The position numbers and the translations under genes were made by a program. A stretch of DNA of 64,000 nucleotides from Zygnema cylindricum. Lineage: Eukaryota > Streptophyta > Zygnematophyceae > Zygnematales > Zygnemataceae. This document shows, one piece after another, positions 33,353 to 43,621 of the stretch (position 1 is the first letter of the stretch; each line of letters starts with the position of its first letter). The notes beneath the pieces are model-generated. The model searched no databases. It was not told where the DNA came from and saw nothing but the letters and a program-made list of their open reading frames with translations. The DNA is taken from NCBI GenBank assembly GCA_037447655.1, contig JBBHKE010002440.1:62001-126000 (forward strand), read 5' to 3'.

Positions 33353-33772
33353 AGTGTTTTCACCAGAATGATATCTTTCTTTGCTAATTCATTATCATAT
33401 CGCTTGCATCCTGTCATATCCACAATTATCGGTTTCCCTGGCATCTAGTTTGGGTTTTTTTATACGTGTCAGTTGTGGCTTGGCTGAATACTTTAAGGTG
33501 TGAGATATATGGTTTCAGCCATCCTATAAGGTGTCACCCCTTTGCGGTGGGACTTATTTTTGTGTAGTTGGGTTCAGAACTACCCAAAATCTCCGCCATT
33601 TTCTTGCGTACTGCATACACTATCTCGGTTTGGATAACCGACACTACCCATTTGGGGTTATTGGTACAGTTTTCGGTGCACCCCTATCTTAATAAAAGTG
33701 GTGCCCCTCCATTATCACCAACCTCTTGGGGTTTCTATGCAACTACTCCAGGCACATATTCTTTGAATAAGT
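33353..33772 (-). pseudogene. element E deleted integrase core
   Basis: Only about 420 bp separate the pre-integrase module from the linker, where element A has about 1,000. Scraps such as ISHLKVF are readable near 33,490-33,520. The D-D-E blocks cannot be found. An internal deletion plus decay is inferred. Confidence 0.6.
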
Positions 33773-34669
33773 TTATGCCATACTTTTTCGAAATAGACTA
33801 AAGTATCTCAACTCAATTGTCAATCTCTCCTCTCTCACCAAAACTCCATCCTCTCTCTCCTCCGCCCCTTTGGGAAAGGGAAGTATGTGAGCCTTACCTG
33901 GAGCACAACCACTAAAATCATCCATCCTTTCATTATCCCCAAAATGAATGCCTTCTACTACCCCAAGCTTTTTCATTTCCTTCAACCTATCAAAATGCAC
34001 ATGTCCCCACCGCTTATGCCAAATCATCAACTTAGGAATACCGACATAGTATGCATTCTTCTTTTCATTACTCAGGTTAAGCCTAAACATTCCTTGGCTA
34101 CCCTTATCTGCTGTGAAGTAAACGTCATCCCCATACTTAGCTATAAAAACGCCCTTTCTAGTGAAGGTATCAAACACTTTGTCATCTAACACAAACATAG
34201 AGACAAGAATTTTACCTAATTGAGGAATGTAGAGTACATATGAGAATGTAAGTATAGAAGTCTTACCCTCTACTAAAACTTTCAGATCTACTGATCCCAC
34301 TAGATTTGTAGTAACCACTCTCCCATCCCCATACTCTATCTCTACAATAGGGATCTTTCTTAGCTTAATAAAGAGTTCCTTATCACGACACATATGCATG
34401 GATGCACCTGAGTCGATGATCCATCCTTCTTGTGGAGCTTCCCGAATTGCTCTAAATGCACACTTTTGTCTCCGAGGGATCTCCTTCCCCTCCAGAGTCT
34501 CGTCGAGAAGGAGCTCCCCATCCTCCTCATAAGACTCATCCTGGGTTTCTCTTTTCACTTTTGTAACCACAAGTGCCTTTTTCTTCCTTTCGGAAGAACC
34601 CCCTCCACGGTTCTTTTGGAGCCTCAGCTGCGACAGTTTGTCACAATCTGCGATGAAGTGTCCCGACAT
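33773..34669 (-). pseudogene. element E zinc knuckle, protease and pre-integrase
   Basis: This is an open stretch of 298 codons. It starts in the gag knuckle (MSGHFIADC), passes the acidic EEDGELLLDETLEGKE tail, then the aspartic protease (WIIDSGASMHMC, intact DSG). It continues through the flap region and FVLDDKVFDTFTRKGVF to the pre-integrase zinc module (MIWHKRWGHVHFDRLKEM, then CAPGKAH; the usual first Cys of CSGC is changed to Phe-Ser-Gly-Cys). It then runs into a scrambled tail where the integrase core should begin. Confidence 0.85.
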
Positions 34670-35556
34670 TTTGCAAAAATGACAAAGACCTTTTGGGGGC
34701 CTCGGTCCTCCAGAATGATCTCTTTGCCCTTTGTATGGTTTCTTTGAGTCCTTCCCCCATCAGTCCCCTCTTGCTGCTAGAGCTTGAATGCTCTTTCCTC
34801 CTCTCCTAATCTCCATTGTGTTTTCCTGCACAAGTATTATCCTGACCACTGTGTTCCATTTTCATGAACTATCAGGCAGTTTTTGTACTCGGTACACTAT
34901 ATTCTCGAACTCATGTGGTAACTTCATGATAAGGGAGTTAACTTTCATTTTCATTGTACCTGTCCACCCGGCCCTTTCCATCTCTATATAGAATCAAGAA
35001 AAATCAATACAATAATCTAACATCTTTCCTCCTTTGTAATTGTAACTCACTAGCTTTTGCTCAGCCAACTGAAGCTCCTGAATAGTTCCACCTCTATAAA
35101 TCTCCACCAAACTCACCCACAACTCCTCGGCCTTGTACATGTGAAGATCAGGGGTGGCCAAATCTTAAGTGAGGTGCCTCAGAATGAAGTTCTTCGCAGC
35201 CATGTTTACATCCTCCCACATTTGAATATCGTTCTCCTCAGTCTTCACGGTCGCCGCTCCCGATAATCTGGCAATAGGAGTGAGGGGTGTCTCTTTCCCT
35301 TCCGCTTTTTGGACACACCGCTGTCCCCAACATCTGCCTTCTTTGCTGAGGCAGCCGTTGCTGTAGGAAACCTTACTCCTCCAAATCATGGTAGAGTTCC
35401 TGAAGGTGGACGTTTCACTTGTCCACTAACGATACCCCAATATCGTTTTTTGCACAAGGCTCCCATCATCATGGCTTCCCAATAGATGAACCCAGATCCA
35501 TTGAATGTGGGCACCCAAGAGGGTGGGCCCATAACTTGTAATTTTGTGTCCTCCAT
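34670..35556 (-). pseudogene. element E gag
   Basis: The start ATG (35,556-35,554) lies inside the LTR; MEDTKLQVMGPPSWVPTFNG crosses the primer site. The stretch then reads FIYWEAMMMGALCKKRYWGIVSGQVKRPPSG before a break at about 35,386. The middle (35,165-35,389) includes EENDIQMWEDVNMAAKNFILRHLT, and the C-terminal part reads MEMERAGWTGTMKMKVNSLIMKLP and ends in the CHFCK knuckle. Several stops and frameshifts. Confidence 0.82.
35524..35536 (-). other. primer binding site of E (internal tRNA-iMet type)
   Basis: Plus strand TGGGCCCATAACT directly abuts the LTR. It is the same type of site as in element A. Confidence 0.75.
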
Positions 35557-36533
35557 TGGATCACACAATACAGGAAGCCTCTAGATAGTATTTAACTAAC
35601 CCACTTTAAGCCACAACCACTGATGTCCAAGAAGGCAAAATGATAGTTTGACAGCACACTTGTGCAGCGTGGACTCCACTGAGTTCGTAGCAAAAAAAAT
35701 CACTGAAACGGCCAACCAATTGATAAGTTATGAGGTAGTAAAAATGCCAATTTTTACAAACTCTCAAAGGGAGAGGTGACTACCTACCAAAATTTTCAAA
35801 GTCTTGATTCCCTCTAATAACTTCTATCTACTGAAGTACGGACCAATCAAATTACTGTACCGTACCAAAAAGTACTACTACCGGTGTACCTATTGTACGA
35901 CATATGAACGACAAGGCTATTAAGTGGACGCGTGTTCTTTTTCCACTCGTCCGTACGTTCCTCTGAATTCACATGACTGAATGTCATCTCTCCACGTGGC
36001 TCCAGGTCATACCACGCCACAAAACGCCAAAGTGATCATTCCAGAATCTCGGCAAAGAAGTATGCCGTTGGATAAGAACCGACATTAAATGTCGTCCGTC
36101 GAAACAAATTTTTGATTCATTTGTTTCGTGCGGGATCCAGTCCGCACTGAATTTATCTTGTTCTATGATGTTACATTAACATTTGCGTTAATCAGATTAC
36201 GGGACGTAACAAACTTTAAATATAAGTCACAATTTTTATACTTTAGCAAACATCTACGATAGACTGATTAGAGCGGACAGCTACGCCAGGATCTGCCGGT
36301 CGGGGGTTCTAGTCCTGTTAGACTCAACCTTTTTGTAGAGAGTGACTTAAGGTCACTCTTTAACACTGTCTATGGAGCTGGGGCAGCCATGACTCCATCA
36401 CTCTATCTCTTCTTCAGTGACTGCAACAAGTATGGGGGTAAGAGAGAAGGGATGAAGTCAAGCTGCCTGCATGTTTCTTTTTCCGCTAATATATTAAGAC
36501 CTAGAAAATAACAAAAAGCTATTTATTTCAACA
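35537..36533 (-). repeat. 5' LTR of E
   Basis: A 997-bp copy of 30,368-31,366 with few differences. CACGTG at 35,993-35,998; tRNA-like block at 36,258-36,334 ending in TTTTT; gag ATG inside the LTR at 35,556. Confidence 0.92.
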
Positions 36534-36538
36534 CTTTG
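36534..36538. other. target site duplication CTTTG of element E (right)
   Basis: Exact copy of 30,363-30,367. Confidence 0.85.
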
Positions 36539-36956
36539 AAGGCCATGTAGTACAATGGCCGTACAATAAGTATTTCGGCCATGGTACCGTCTTATACTAT
36601 AGAACGTTCCAATTAGACTAGAGTTTAGTAGTAGGTAGACGTGAGTAGGCATACCAGAACTTATAGAAATTTAGGTTCCTCTCTTTAAAAGAGCTTGTAA
36701 ACATAAAGGTCATCTTTGACCAGCCATAACTTACTGCTCAAGGGAGCAAAGCCATAACTTACTGCTCAAGGAGCAAATTCAACGATTTTTTTAGCGTTCG
36801 GCTTAGGGAAGTCGTGCCCTCACAAAGGTGAGGGCAGTCAAAATACTTGTGTGCCAGGGTGGCACTTGTTCATTGGGAAAGAGGAAGGGGCATACATTAT
36901 TCAATAGTTTACATAGGCTGCACATTCTGTGGGTCAATAGAGAACACAAAATTGCA
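36539..36956 (+). repeat. 3' LTR of F2, right part
   Basis: It continues the LTR interrupted at 30,362 (AAGGCCATGT, GTACAATGGCCGTAC) and ends ACACAAAATTGCA at 36,956. It contains a tandem duplication of 'agccataacttactgctcaag' at about 36,722-36,778. Confidence 0.8.
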
Positions 36957-37200
36957 TGTCCTGTACTCATAAACATAATGTGAGCCTGTCAAGCATGTTA
37001 CTACTGAAATCAAAAGAGGCAGCAGAGATTGCACACGCATGGTTGCAATGATGCAGCAATGGAAAGGCAACAACAAAAATCAGAAAACATCGGAAGATGA
37101 AGCGGTGAAAACCACCACGCCTCAAGCGGAAATGATAGGTGGAAGCAAAGATAAAACAAATTCTGGCAGTAACATAATCAATTTGAAGGAAGTCAATGTT
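36957..37200 (+). repeat. inverted repeat patch, partner of 9,781-10,021
   Basis: Reverse complement homology to 9,781-10,021. The open frame MVAMMQQWKGNNKNQK..TTPQAEMIGGSKDKTNSGSN is shared. It starts exactly after the F2 LTR, so F2 was inserted into the extended right arm, and the segment matching 10,022-11,564 is missing here. Confidence 0.75.
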
Positions 37201-37852
37201 TCTCCACGACCACAAGAGCAGGTGGAGCATTAGCAGTAGTAGTAGAAGTAGACATAATCTCACTCACAGAAGCTTATCAAGAATCTTATCAAACAGCTGT
37301 TTTCTACAGCTCACCAATTCTGACACAATAATAAAAATTCTTTCAAACTACACCACTGTATAAAATATCACGAAGATTGAGAGCTCCCAAAGTTTTGGCT
37401 CAATTGATCCAACATCCACAAAGATATGCAACTCAGAAGCTTCCAAAAAATTGTTTGCAGATTACACAGTTTGGAAGTCTGATACATAAAATGTTCTACG
37501 TCCTAAGTCTTATACTCTTCACTCAGTTATCCTACTACATACTGCTATACCGGTGATACAAGTGTTCATGAAAGATACGTCCAAAAGAACTAAACTGCCA
37601 CTAAGGTCTAAGTGCTCTTAATCACGCTAAAACTGAACTATCACTGTACAATCAATATTACTAAGAATCCTATGCAGGTGATTTGTTCAAATACTTGTCG
37701 CCTGGCTTAGTGAAAATTAATTGGGTACGTCCCCCTGGCTGTTACATAACATCTGTTAGCGAGTCACTTAATTTTTCTCGTCCGTTGACTCGATTTATAT
37801 CAACCATAGCAGCGCAGTCCAATTCCTGATCACATTTAAATATCTGCAGCTT
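37201..37852. other. unassigned DNA
   Basis: No gene or repeat recognised. Confidence 0.45.
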
Positions 37853-38073
37853 CGTAGCACCTGCGCTGTCCCGTACCAAAAACCGGCGCAGCTGCGTTTG
37901 ACCTGTTGCGTAGCACCTGCTTTGTCTTATACCAAAATATCCACAGCTGTGTTTGTCTTGTTGCGTCGCAGGCTGCGTTCGTCCGTACAAACCATATCAA
38001 AAATAACCGCAGCTGCGCTTGTTCCATCTGCGTCGCACCTGCATTGTTCCAATGCTGGTGTCGGTACCAAACG
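37853..38073. repeat. minisatellite, about 4 units of 55-67 bp
   Basis: Units begin CGTAGCACCTGC or CGTCGCA at 37,853, 37,909, 37,964 and 38,031. Each contains CAGCTGYG and TACCAAA. The copies are diverged from each other. Confidence 0.7.
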
Positions 38074-38534
38074 AAGAAACTTTATTATGCTGGTGTTCAT
38101 GATATTATGATGTGGCATAAGAGGCTTGGGCATGTGAATCTAGATAAGTCAAGAGAGATGAAAAAGATGGGAGTGGTGGAAGGGATTTAGTTCAGTGAGA
38201 GTGATGATATAAGTGATTGTAGTGGATGTGCTCAAGGTAAAGCACACAGATTACCCTTTCCTAAAACAGCCACCTATAAGGGAGAAAAAATTCTAGATCT
38301 AGTACACACAGATATTTGGGGACCGGCTAGAGTGCCCTCACCGGGGGGGAAGAGATTTATGATGACTATAACTGATGATTGGTCTCGGTATTCCCAAGTG
38401 TATTTTTTGAAAAACAAGTCAGAAGCTCAGGATTGTTTTAGACAATATAAAGCATGGAGCGAAAAACTCCATGAAACTCGAATTAAGAGAGTAACGAGTG
38501 ACAATGGAGGAGAGTATACTTCTAACCAGTTTGA
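38074..38534 (+). pseudogene. copia fragment O: pre-integrase and integrase
   Basis: It reads KLYYAGVHDIMMWHKRLGHVNLDKSREMKKMG, then a stop, CSGCAQGKAHRLPFPK, DLVHTDIWGP, ITDDWSRYSQVYFLKNKSE and VTSDNGGEYTSNQF. It therefore has the zinc module and the first two catalytic Asp blocks. It is cut off by the assembly gap and starts abruptly after the minisatellite. It is closest to element A by eye. Confidence 0.83.
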
Positions 38535-38544
38535 NNNNNNNNNN
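38535..38544. other. assembly gap (10 N)
   Basis: Ten unresolved bases. The plus-strand integrase on the left and the sequence on the right do not continue each other. Confidence 0.99.
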
Positions 38545-38789
38545 GTTATGTGTTTACTCCTTTCCGTGGTTGTACCAACGGTTCTTGAAATAAGAGTCTG
38601 TGGAATGTGTTCGAAACCGTTGAGGAGTGGAAGTGCAACTGTTCCGGCTACTCAACACCCACTCAAACTATCTCTAGATATCTCCACCATGTTAAGTTCT
38701 CGAGATCAACCGTTTCGTTTTCAACCCTTTAATATGAATGTTTCCCCCTTTCTACAATCTGATAACATTACTAGAAAGAACATATACCT
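38545..38789. other. unassigned DNA after gap
   Basis: Nothing recognised; probably transposon-derived. Confidence 0.35.
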
Positions 38790-39536
38790 CTACCTCTCAC
38801 GGCCTACCTGCAAGTATCATGCGGACCATTGTATCCCACTTCCATGAACTATCAGTCATTTCCTGTACTCTGTACACTATATTCTCATGCCTCTCGAGTA
38901 ACTTCATGATAAGAGTGTTAACATTCATCTTCATTGTACTTGTCCATCCGGCACTCTCCATCTCCATATACAAGAAAGATCATTACAATAGTCTAACATC
39001 TTTCCCCCTTTGTAAGTATAATTTCCCAACTTTTGCTTTGCCAACTAGAGCTCTTGAATTGTACCACCTCTATAGATCTCTATCAAACTCACCCACAACT
39101 CATCGGCCTTGTCAACGTGAAGGTGAGGAGTTGCCAAAGCTTGTGTAAGGTGTCTGAGAATAAAGTTCTTGGCAACCATGTTGGTGCCTTTCCTCATTTG
39201 TGTATTGGTCTCCACGGACTTCACAATCGCCGCTCCAGGTGTCGTGGGAATAAAAGAGGTGTCTCCTTTTCTTTCCCCTTTTCGGAAATACTGCCGTCCC
39301 CATCATCTGCCTCCTCTGGTGCATTAGGTGTTGCTACAGAAAACCTTATTCCACTAAAACCCGTTGGTGTTCTCTGGAGTGTACGTTTCACTTGTCCACT
39401 AACAATACCCCAGTATCCTTTTTCACATAAAGCTCCTATCATCATGGCTTCTAAATAGATAAACCTTGATCCATTGAAGATGGGCACCCTAGAGGGTGGG
39501 CCCATAACTTGCAATTTTGTGTCCTCCTTTGGACTA
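38790..39536 (-). pseudogene. copia fragment P: gag N-terminal two thirds
   Basis: The minus frame has lost its start (ATG changed to AAG inside the LTR) but reads LQVMGPPSRVPIFNGSRFIYLEAMM across the primer site (39,494-39,509), then GYWGIVSGQVKRTLQR. After frame breaks it has KMNVNTLIMKL and ENIVYRVQEM around 38,870-38,940. Truncated before the zinc knuckle. Confidence 0.8.
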
Positions 39537-40320
39537 CAGAATAAAGGAAGTCTCTAGATAGTTATTAGCTAACCATCTTTCAATGGGAACCACTACTACC
39601 CAAGACAACATGCAGACAATCTGACTGCACCCCTCTACAGCTTGGACTCCCTTGATTCCGTAGGAAAAAGAATCTCTGAAAACGCCCAACCAGGTGATAA
39701 GTTATGAGGCAATAAAAATGGCAATTTGTAAAAACTCTCAAAGAGAGAGGTGACAGCCTACTAAAATTTTCTAAGTCTTGATTCTCTCAAATAACTCCTA
39801 TCTATTGAAGTACGAACCAATCACAATACTCTACCATACCAAAAAGTACCACTGACAGTGTACCTTTTGTACGGCCTATGTACGACAATGCTATTAAGCA
39901 GACGCGTGTCCACTTTTCACTCGTCCGTACGTTCTTCGAAAATCCCGCGACCGAATGTTATCTCTCCACGTGGCGCCAAGTCAAGCCACGTCACTAAACG
40001 CCAAAGTGACAATTCCGGGATCCCGACGATGATGTGTGCAGTCGGATATGAACCAACACGCAATCTTAACCATAAAATACATATGTGATATTCGTTTCGT
40101 TGTCGAAACAAAATGCGTGGTATCCGTTTCAAAATAGTATCGTACTTTGTACTTTTACAAAACTATATCTATTCACGCCGTACAGTTTCAGTTAAATGAA
40201 ATCGTTCACTCCTAAATAAATATATATCTATCATACCCTATAACATTTAGCATTGATCCTAGTCTAATAGGATAAAGCTGACAGTTACATGCTGTCATGC
40301 CGTAAGACGTCGGCGGGTAT
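39510..40320 (-). repeat. 5' LTR of fragment P, truncated
   Basis: Homologous to the LTRs of A and E from TGCAATTTTG to about 40,320, just inside the tRNA-like block ('aggataaagctgacagttac'), where similarity stops. CACGTG at 39,967-39,972. Confidence 0.78.
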
Positions 40321-41599
40321 GGTGATTAAATCGTGTACTAATTGAGGTTTCGGTGACGTGACAGGTACATATCCGAGAGTACAACTAGAGATTCGTACGG
40401 GACAAAGGTCGAAATATACTCTCGTACGGCACCACAGGAACACGATGTGAAATCAGCGTGGAACTGGACCACGGTACGGCATCAGACGTCAAGAATTCAA
40501 ACGGCTACTAACCTGACAGGTGTTTGAAGTCATGAACCCTTGGAGGTTCATGCATCATTTTTGCTTAGCTTAGGGAGGGTTTTTATCCTCGAGGTGTAGA
40601 TGTAAGGCAGTCTGAGGCGGCCACGCAGCGGTCGTCTCTTGAAACTGGCAGTGTTTTAACATAGAAACCTGCCTGCTCAAAGACATGTAGGAATTAGTGT
40701 AGTCGTACAGATTAGTGAGAGCATAGGATAAATGCCAATTGGCGAGATAGTAACTTTTGCAAATTAAGTATGGGAATCCAACATTGGAAGGTTGTCGTTT
40801 TCCAACAAGCATTATTCTCGGGATTTGTCGAACTCTACTGTTAGGGTTTCACCTAAATATTTACTGACAGGCTAGTTTTTGAGTTAGGGTTTTTTTTCCT
40901 TTTTCAGACCCATGGTTTCATGCTAGGTAATTGTCTCTGAGCTTCTCTTTTTCTTTGTATTAAGACCTTACCTAATCTACCGGCGCAAGCCAACCTGCAA
41001 GGTTTCCCTCCAGACCATCTTCTACTTGCTGTGATTTGTGGATTGTGTCTGTGGACTTGGTGTTTTCTTGCTGTTTGGACGCTGACCGTACGGGCTGGTA
41101 CTCACCTTCCCTGGCCTTGGAGGAATACCGGTTATCTCGGCTCTTTCATCCGGCTAAGGAAGGGTTCTTACTGGCTGATTGGACTCCTGTAGGGAATATT
41201 GATGACTTCAGGGCCTAGTGGCTACTGTCGCAAATAAGGAGGGGAATTCCATCCTTACTTACCTGAGCTTGTTTTGTCTTTTCTTCCCTTGCTAAGTCCA
41301 TGTTTTCGGAATAATTTGCTTGTTTTTCGAGCAGATTCATTTATTATTTCTTGCAGTATATATGCTTTGTACACCGATTGTGGTCACAAATACTGTACAT
41401 ATGTAATGGTCATTCATTTTCTGATTTTTATCGGCGACCCACGCGAGATGTGATGCATGCCATTCACGGTTGTACTGTCATGCACGACAGTGGTGGCTGC
41501 CATGGTAGAGGAGGAGGACATTTTAAGGGCGACGATAATTTTGAAAGAGGAGAAGGGGCGCATATTTTTTCGCCCTTAACTTGCCACTTGACTTTTTGG
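40321..41599. other. unassigned DNA
   Basis: No confident feature. A 60-codon frame at 41,036-41,218 (LEEYRLSRLFHPAKEGFLLADWTPVGNIDDF near its end) is not recognised and may be chance or an exon remnant. The last about 150 bp may belong to the gag of fragment I. Confidence 0.35.
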
Positions 41600-42462
41600 C
41601 AGGTGTCACGCAACAAGAATAAGAGTGGATCATTGATTTTGGTGCGTCACACCATGTATGTACCGACGTGTCACTTTTATACGATATGCGCCAACTCACG
41701 GTCCCAAAACGAATTACTGTCGCAAGTGGACAAGTGATTTCAATCGATACGTAAGTGGACAAGTGATTTCAATCGGTACACTGGGTACAGTCATTTGGAT
41801 TTACTTATTTTGGAAGCACGTGGAGTTGATTTCAATCGGTAAGTGGACAAGTGGTTTCAATCGGTAGAGTGGGTACTGTACGTTTGGATTTACCTATTTT
41901 GGACGCACGTGGAGTGAAAAAAGTGACGTAGAAGACACTAATCAATGTTTTATACATACTTCACGGTTTGGTGGACCTTCTTATTGTGCCGCGGATTCAA
42001 CAAGCGGGCGGCATCGTACTTGCGTACGACGATTCAACTATAAAAATTGTACGATCTGACGGCGTACATATTGGTGAAGGAGAAGTGAGAGATTTGATGC
42101 ACAGCCGCTTGCTATGCGTTGACCGAATTCCCCCCCAATTTTTGGCGGCATTATCTCGCAGATCTCTAAATTAAAAGAAGATCTAACTATGTGGCACCAA
42201 CGGATGTGTCACACATCAGAGGGGGGCCTTCGGCGCATGATTAAAAACGGAAGTGTGAGGGGATTAGATTGGGCATCGGGAGAGAAAATTACTGGATGTG
42301 AGGGGTGTACGAAAGGGAGACAAATCCGAAAGTCGCATCCGGTAAAGGATACGATGCATCGATCCAAGCATCTGCTTGAGTTAGTTTATATTGATTTATG
42401 TGGGGACGTGAAACCGGAGACGATTGGTGGAAAAAAATTTATAATGGTGGTGGTGGACGACC
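41600..42462 (+). pseudogene. copia fragment I (H-like) protease to integrase start
   Basis: It reads IIDFGASHHVCTD (protease, DSGA changed to DFGA) and LTVPKRITVASGQVISID. An 88-bp direct duplication (from 41,753 and again from 41,841) repeats the GQVISI..GTV segment. Then come the region matching IKIVRSDGVHIGEGEV (41,968-42,174) and the pre-integrase/integrase start at 42,189-42,460: MWHQRMCHTSEGGLRRMI, CEGCTKGRQIRKS, YIDLCGDVKPETIGG. It is cut off at VVVDD by a pyrimidine tract. The sequence is closest to element H. Confidence 0.8.
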
Positions 42463-42523
42463 TCTATTTCCCCCTCATCCTCTCCCCCTCTTTCCCCCCC
42501 TCCCCCATCCCCTTCCCCTCTCT
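42463..42523. repeat. polypyrimidine tract
   Basis: C/T-only stretch (mostly CCCCTC units) between fragment I and LTR Q. Confidence 0.85.
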
Positions 42524-43452
42524 TGTAACATTGTGGCCTTTATTAGCACACATTAATTGCAGCTTACTACTAGCCTTTAGGATAATATTTGGCCGTTTTT
42601 CTTCCTCACTGAAAAGTGTCACCCTGGCACACAAATATTCTAATCACCCTCCCCCTTGTGAGGGCACGACTCCCCTTAGCCGAACGCAAAAAAAATCACT
42701 GAATTTGCTCCCTTGAGCAGTAAGTTATGGTTTATCAAAGTAAGCAAATATATATAGATGGCCTCTGGGAGAGAGGACTTCAAAACCCTCCTAAAATGAC
42801 TAAGTCCTAGTCTACCTACTCACAAAGTCTATCTACTAAACCCTCCACCAATCAAAGGAATGCAAAGTAGTACGTAAATGTACAATTTATATACCAGCCG
42901 CCATGGAATCTTTACGGCAACTATACGACACCACCAAGGAGAAAGTACCATCCATGTTCGACGCCATAGTCTTGTCTCCTCCTTCTCAGGCATTCAATAG
43001 AATATTACCATGTATTATTTTGTGGCACTTTTCGCGTAATCTGCCAAAAAAACCATTCTGGTCCGTCGACGCTCACGTTGTCTGTCCGATTGTAACTTCT
43101 CCTCTTTTGTTATCCGTCCGATTTATACGGCACGCCAAAAATTTTGTGCGTCGTTCCAATTTGATTCTGTAAATGGCTTAGTGCATGTGTATTGTGGTTA
43201 AATACGGCGTAGCACCTCAAATAGGTATCGGCATCTTCTACGACAATAGGATAAGGACACTGGCTATTATGGTCCAATATGGTAAAAGATCAAATCTCGG
43301 TTGGGTCACACTACTTTTGTCAAAGTATATTTTCTTCCGCGTTTCTGCTGCTTGTCTATTTTCTAACCTTTAAAGAGACAGCCATGGCTCTGACTCTATG
43401 CTTACAGCTTCTTATAGTCCAGAATAAATAAACTAAGAATTACTTTTTAACA
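42524..43452 (-). repeat. solo-type LTR Q
   Basis: On the minus strand it starts TGTTAAAAAG and ends ATGTTACA. It aligns over its whole length with the LTRs of J and K. Its internal element is absent; both sides are pyrimidine tracts. A 90-codon frame inside (42,903-43,172) is LTR sequence, not a gene. Confidence 0.8.
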
Positions 43453-43621
43453 TCTCCCTCTCCTTTTCCCTCTCCCTCTCCCTCTCTTCCTTTCGCTCTC
43501 CCCCTTTTTCTCTCCCTCTTCCTCTCACTCATCCTCCCCCTCCCCCTCCTCCTCCCCCTCCCTCTCTCCCTCTCCCTCTCCCTCTCCTTCTCCCCCTCTC
43601 GCTCTCCCTCCTCCTCCCCAT
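43453..43621. repeat. (CCCTCT)n-like microsatellite between two LTRs
   Basis: About 170 bp of C/T-only sequence. It begins where the polypurine tract (AGGGAGA on the minus strand) of the Q element should be and ends at the first base of J's 3' LTR. Confidence 0.88.

Larger units (their letters stand above)
30368..36533 (-). mobile_element. copia retrotransposon E, nested in LTR of F2
   Basis: This 6,166-bp minus-strand element has LTRs of 999 and 997 bp that are much more alike than those of A, a perfect polypurine tract (AAGGGGAT), the internal tRNA-iMet primer site, and an exact 5-bp duplication CTTTG. Removing it joins GATAGGCGTCAC to AAGGCCATGT, as in the uninterrupted LTR of K (56,167-56,190). 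It is the youngest-looking insertion in the window, yet the coding region has stops, frameshifts and a lost integrase core, so it was probably mobilised in trans. Confidence 0.93.

Noticed and set aside
37853-38073. CRISPR-like array
   Set aside because: Units are diverged, have no fixed repeat plus unique spacers, and the genome is eukaryotic.
41036-41218. 60-codon frame ending LADWTPVGNIDDFRA as a real exon
   Set aside because: Too short, no splice or homology support, and neighbouring DNA is transposon debris. Left as unassigned.
42903-43172. 90-codon frame starting at a good ATG context
   Set aside because: It lies wholly within LTR Q and has no counterpart frame in the homologous LTRs of J and K.
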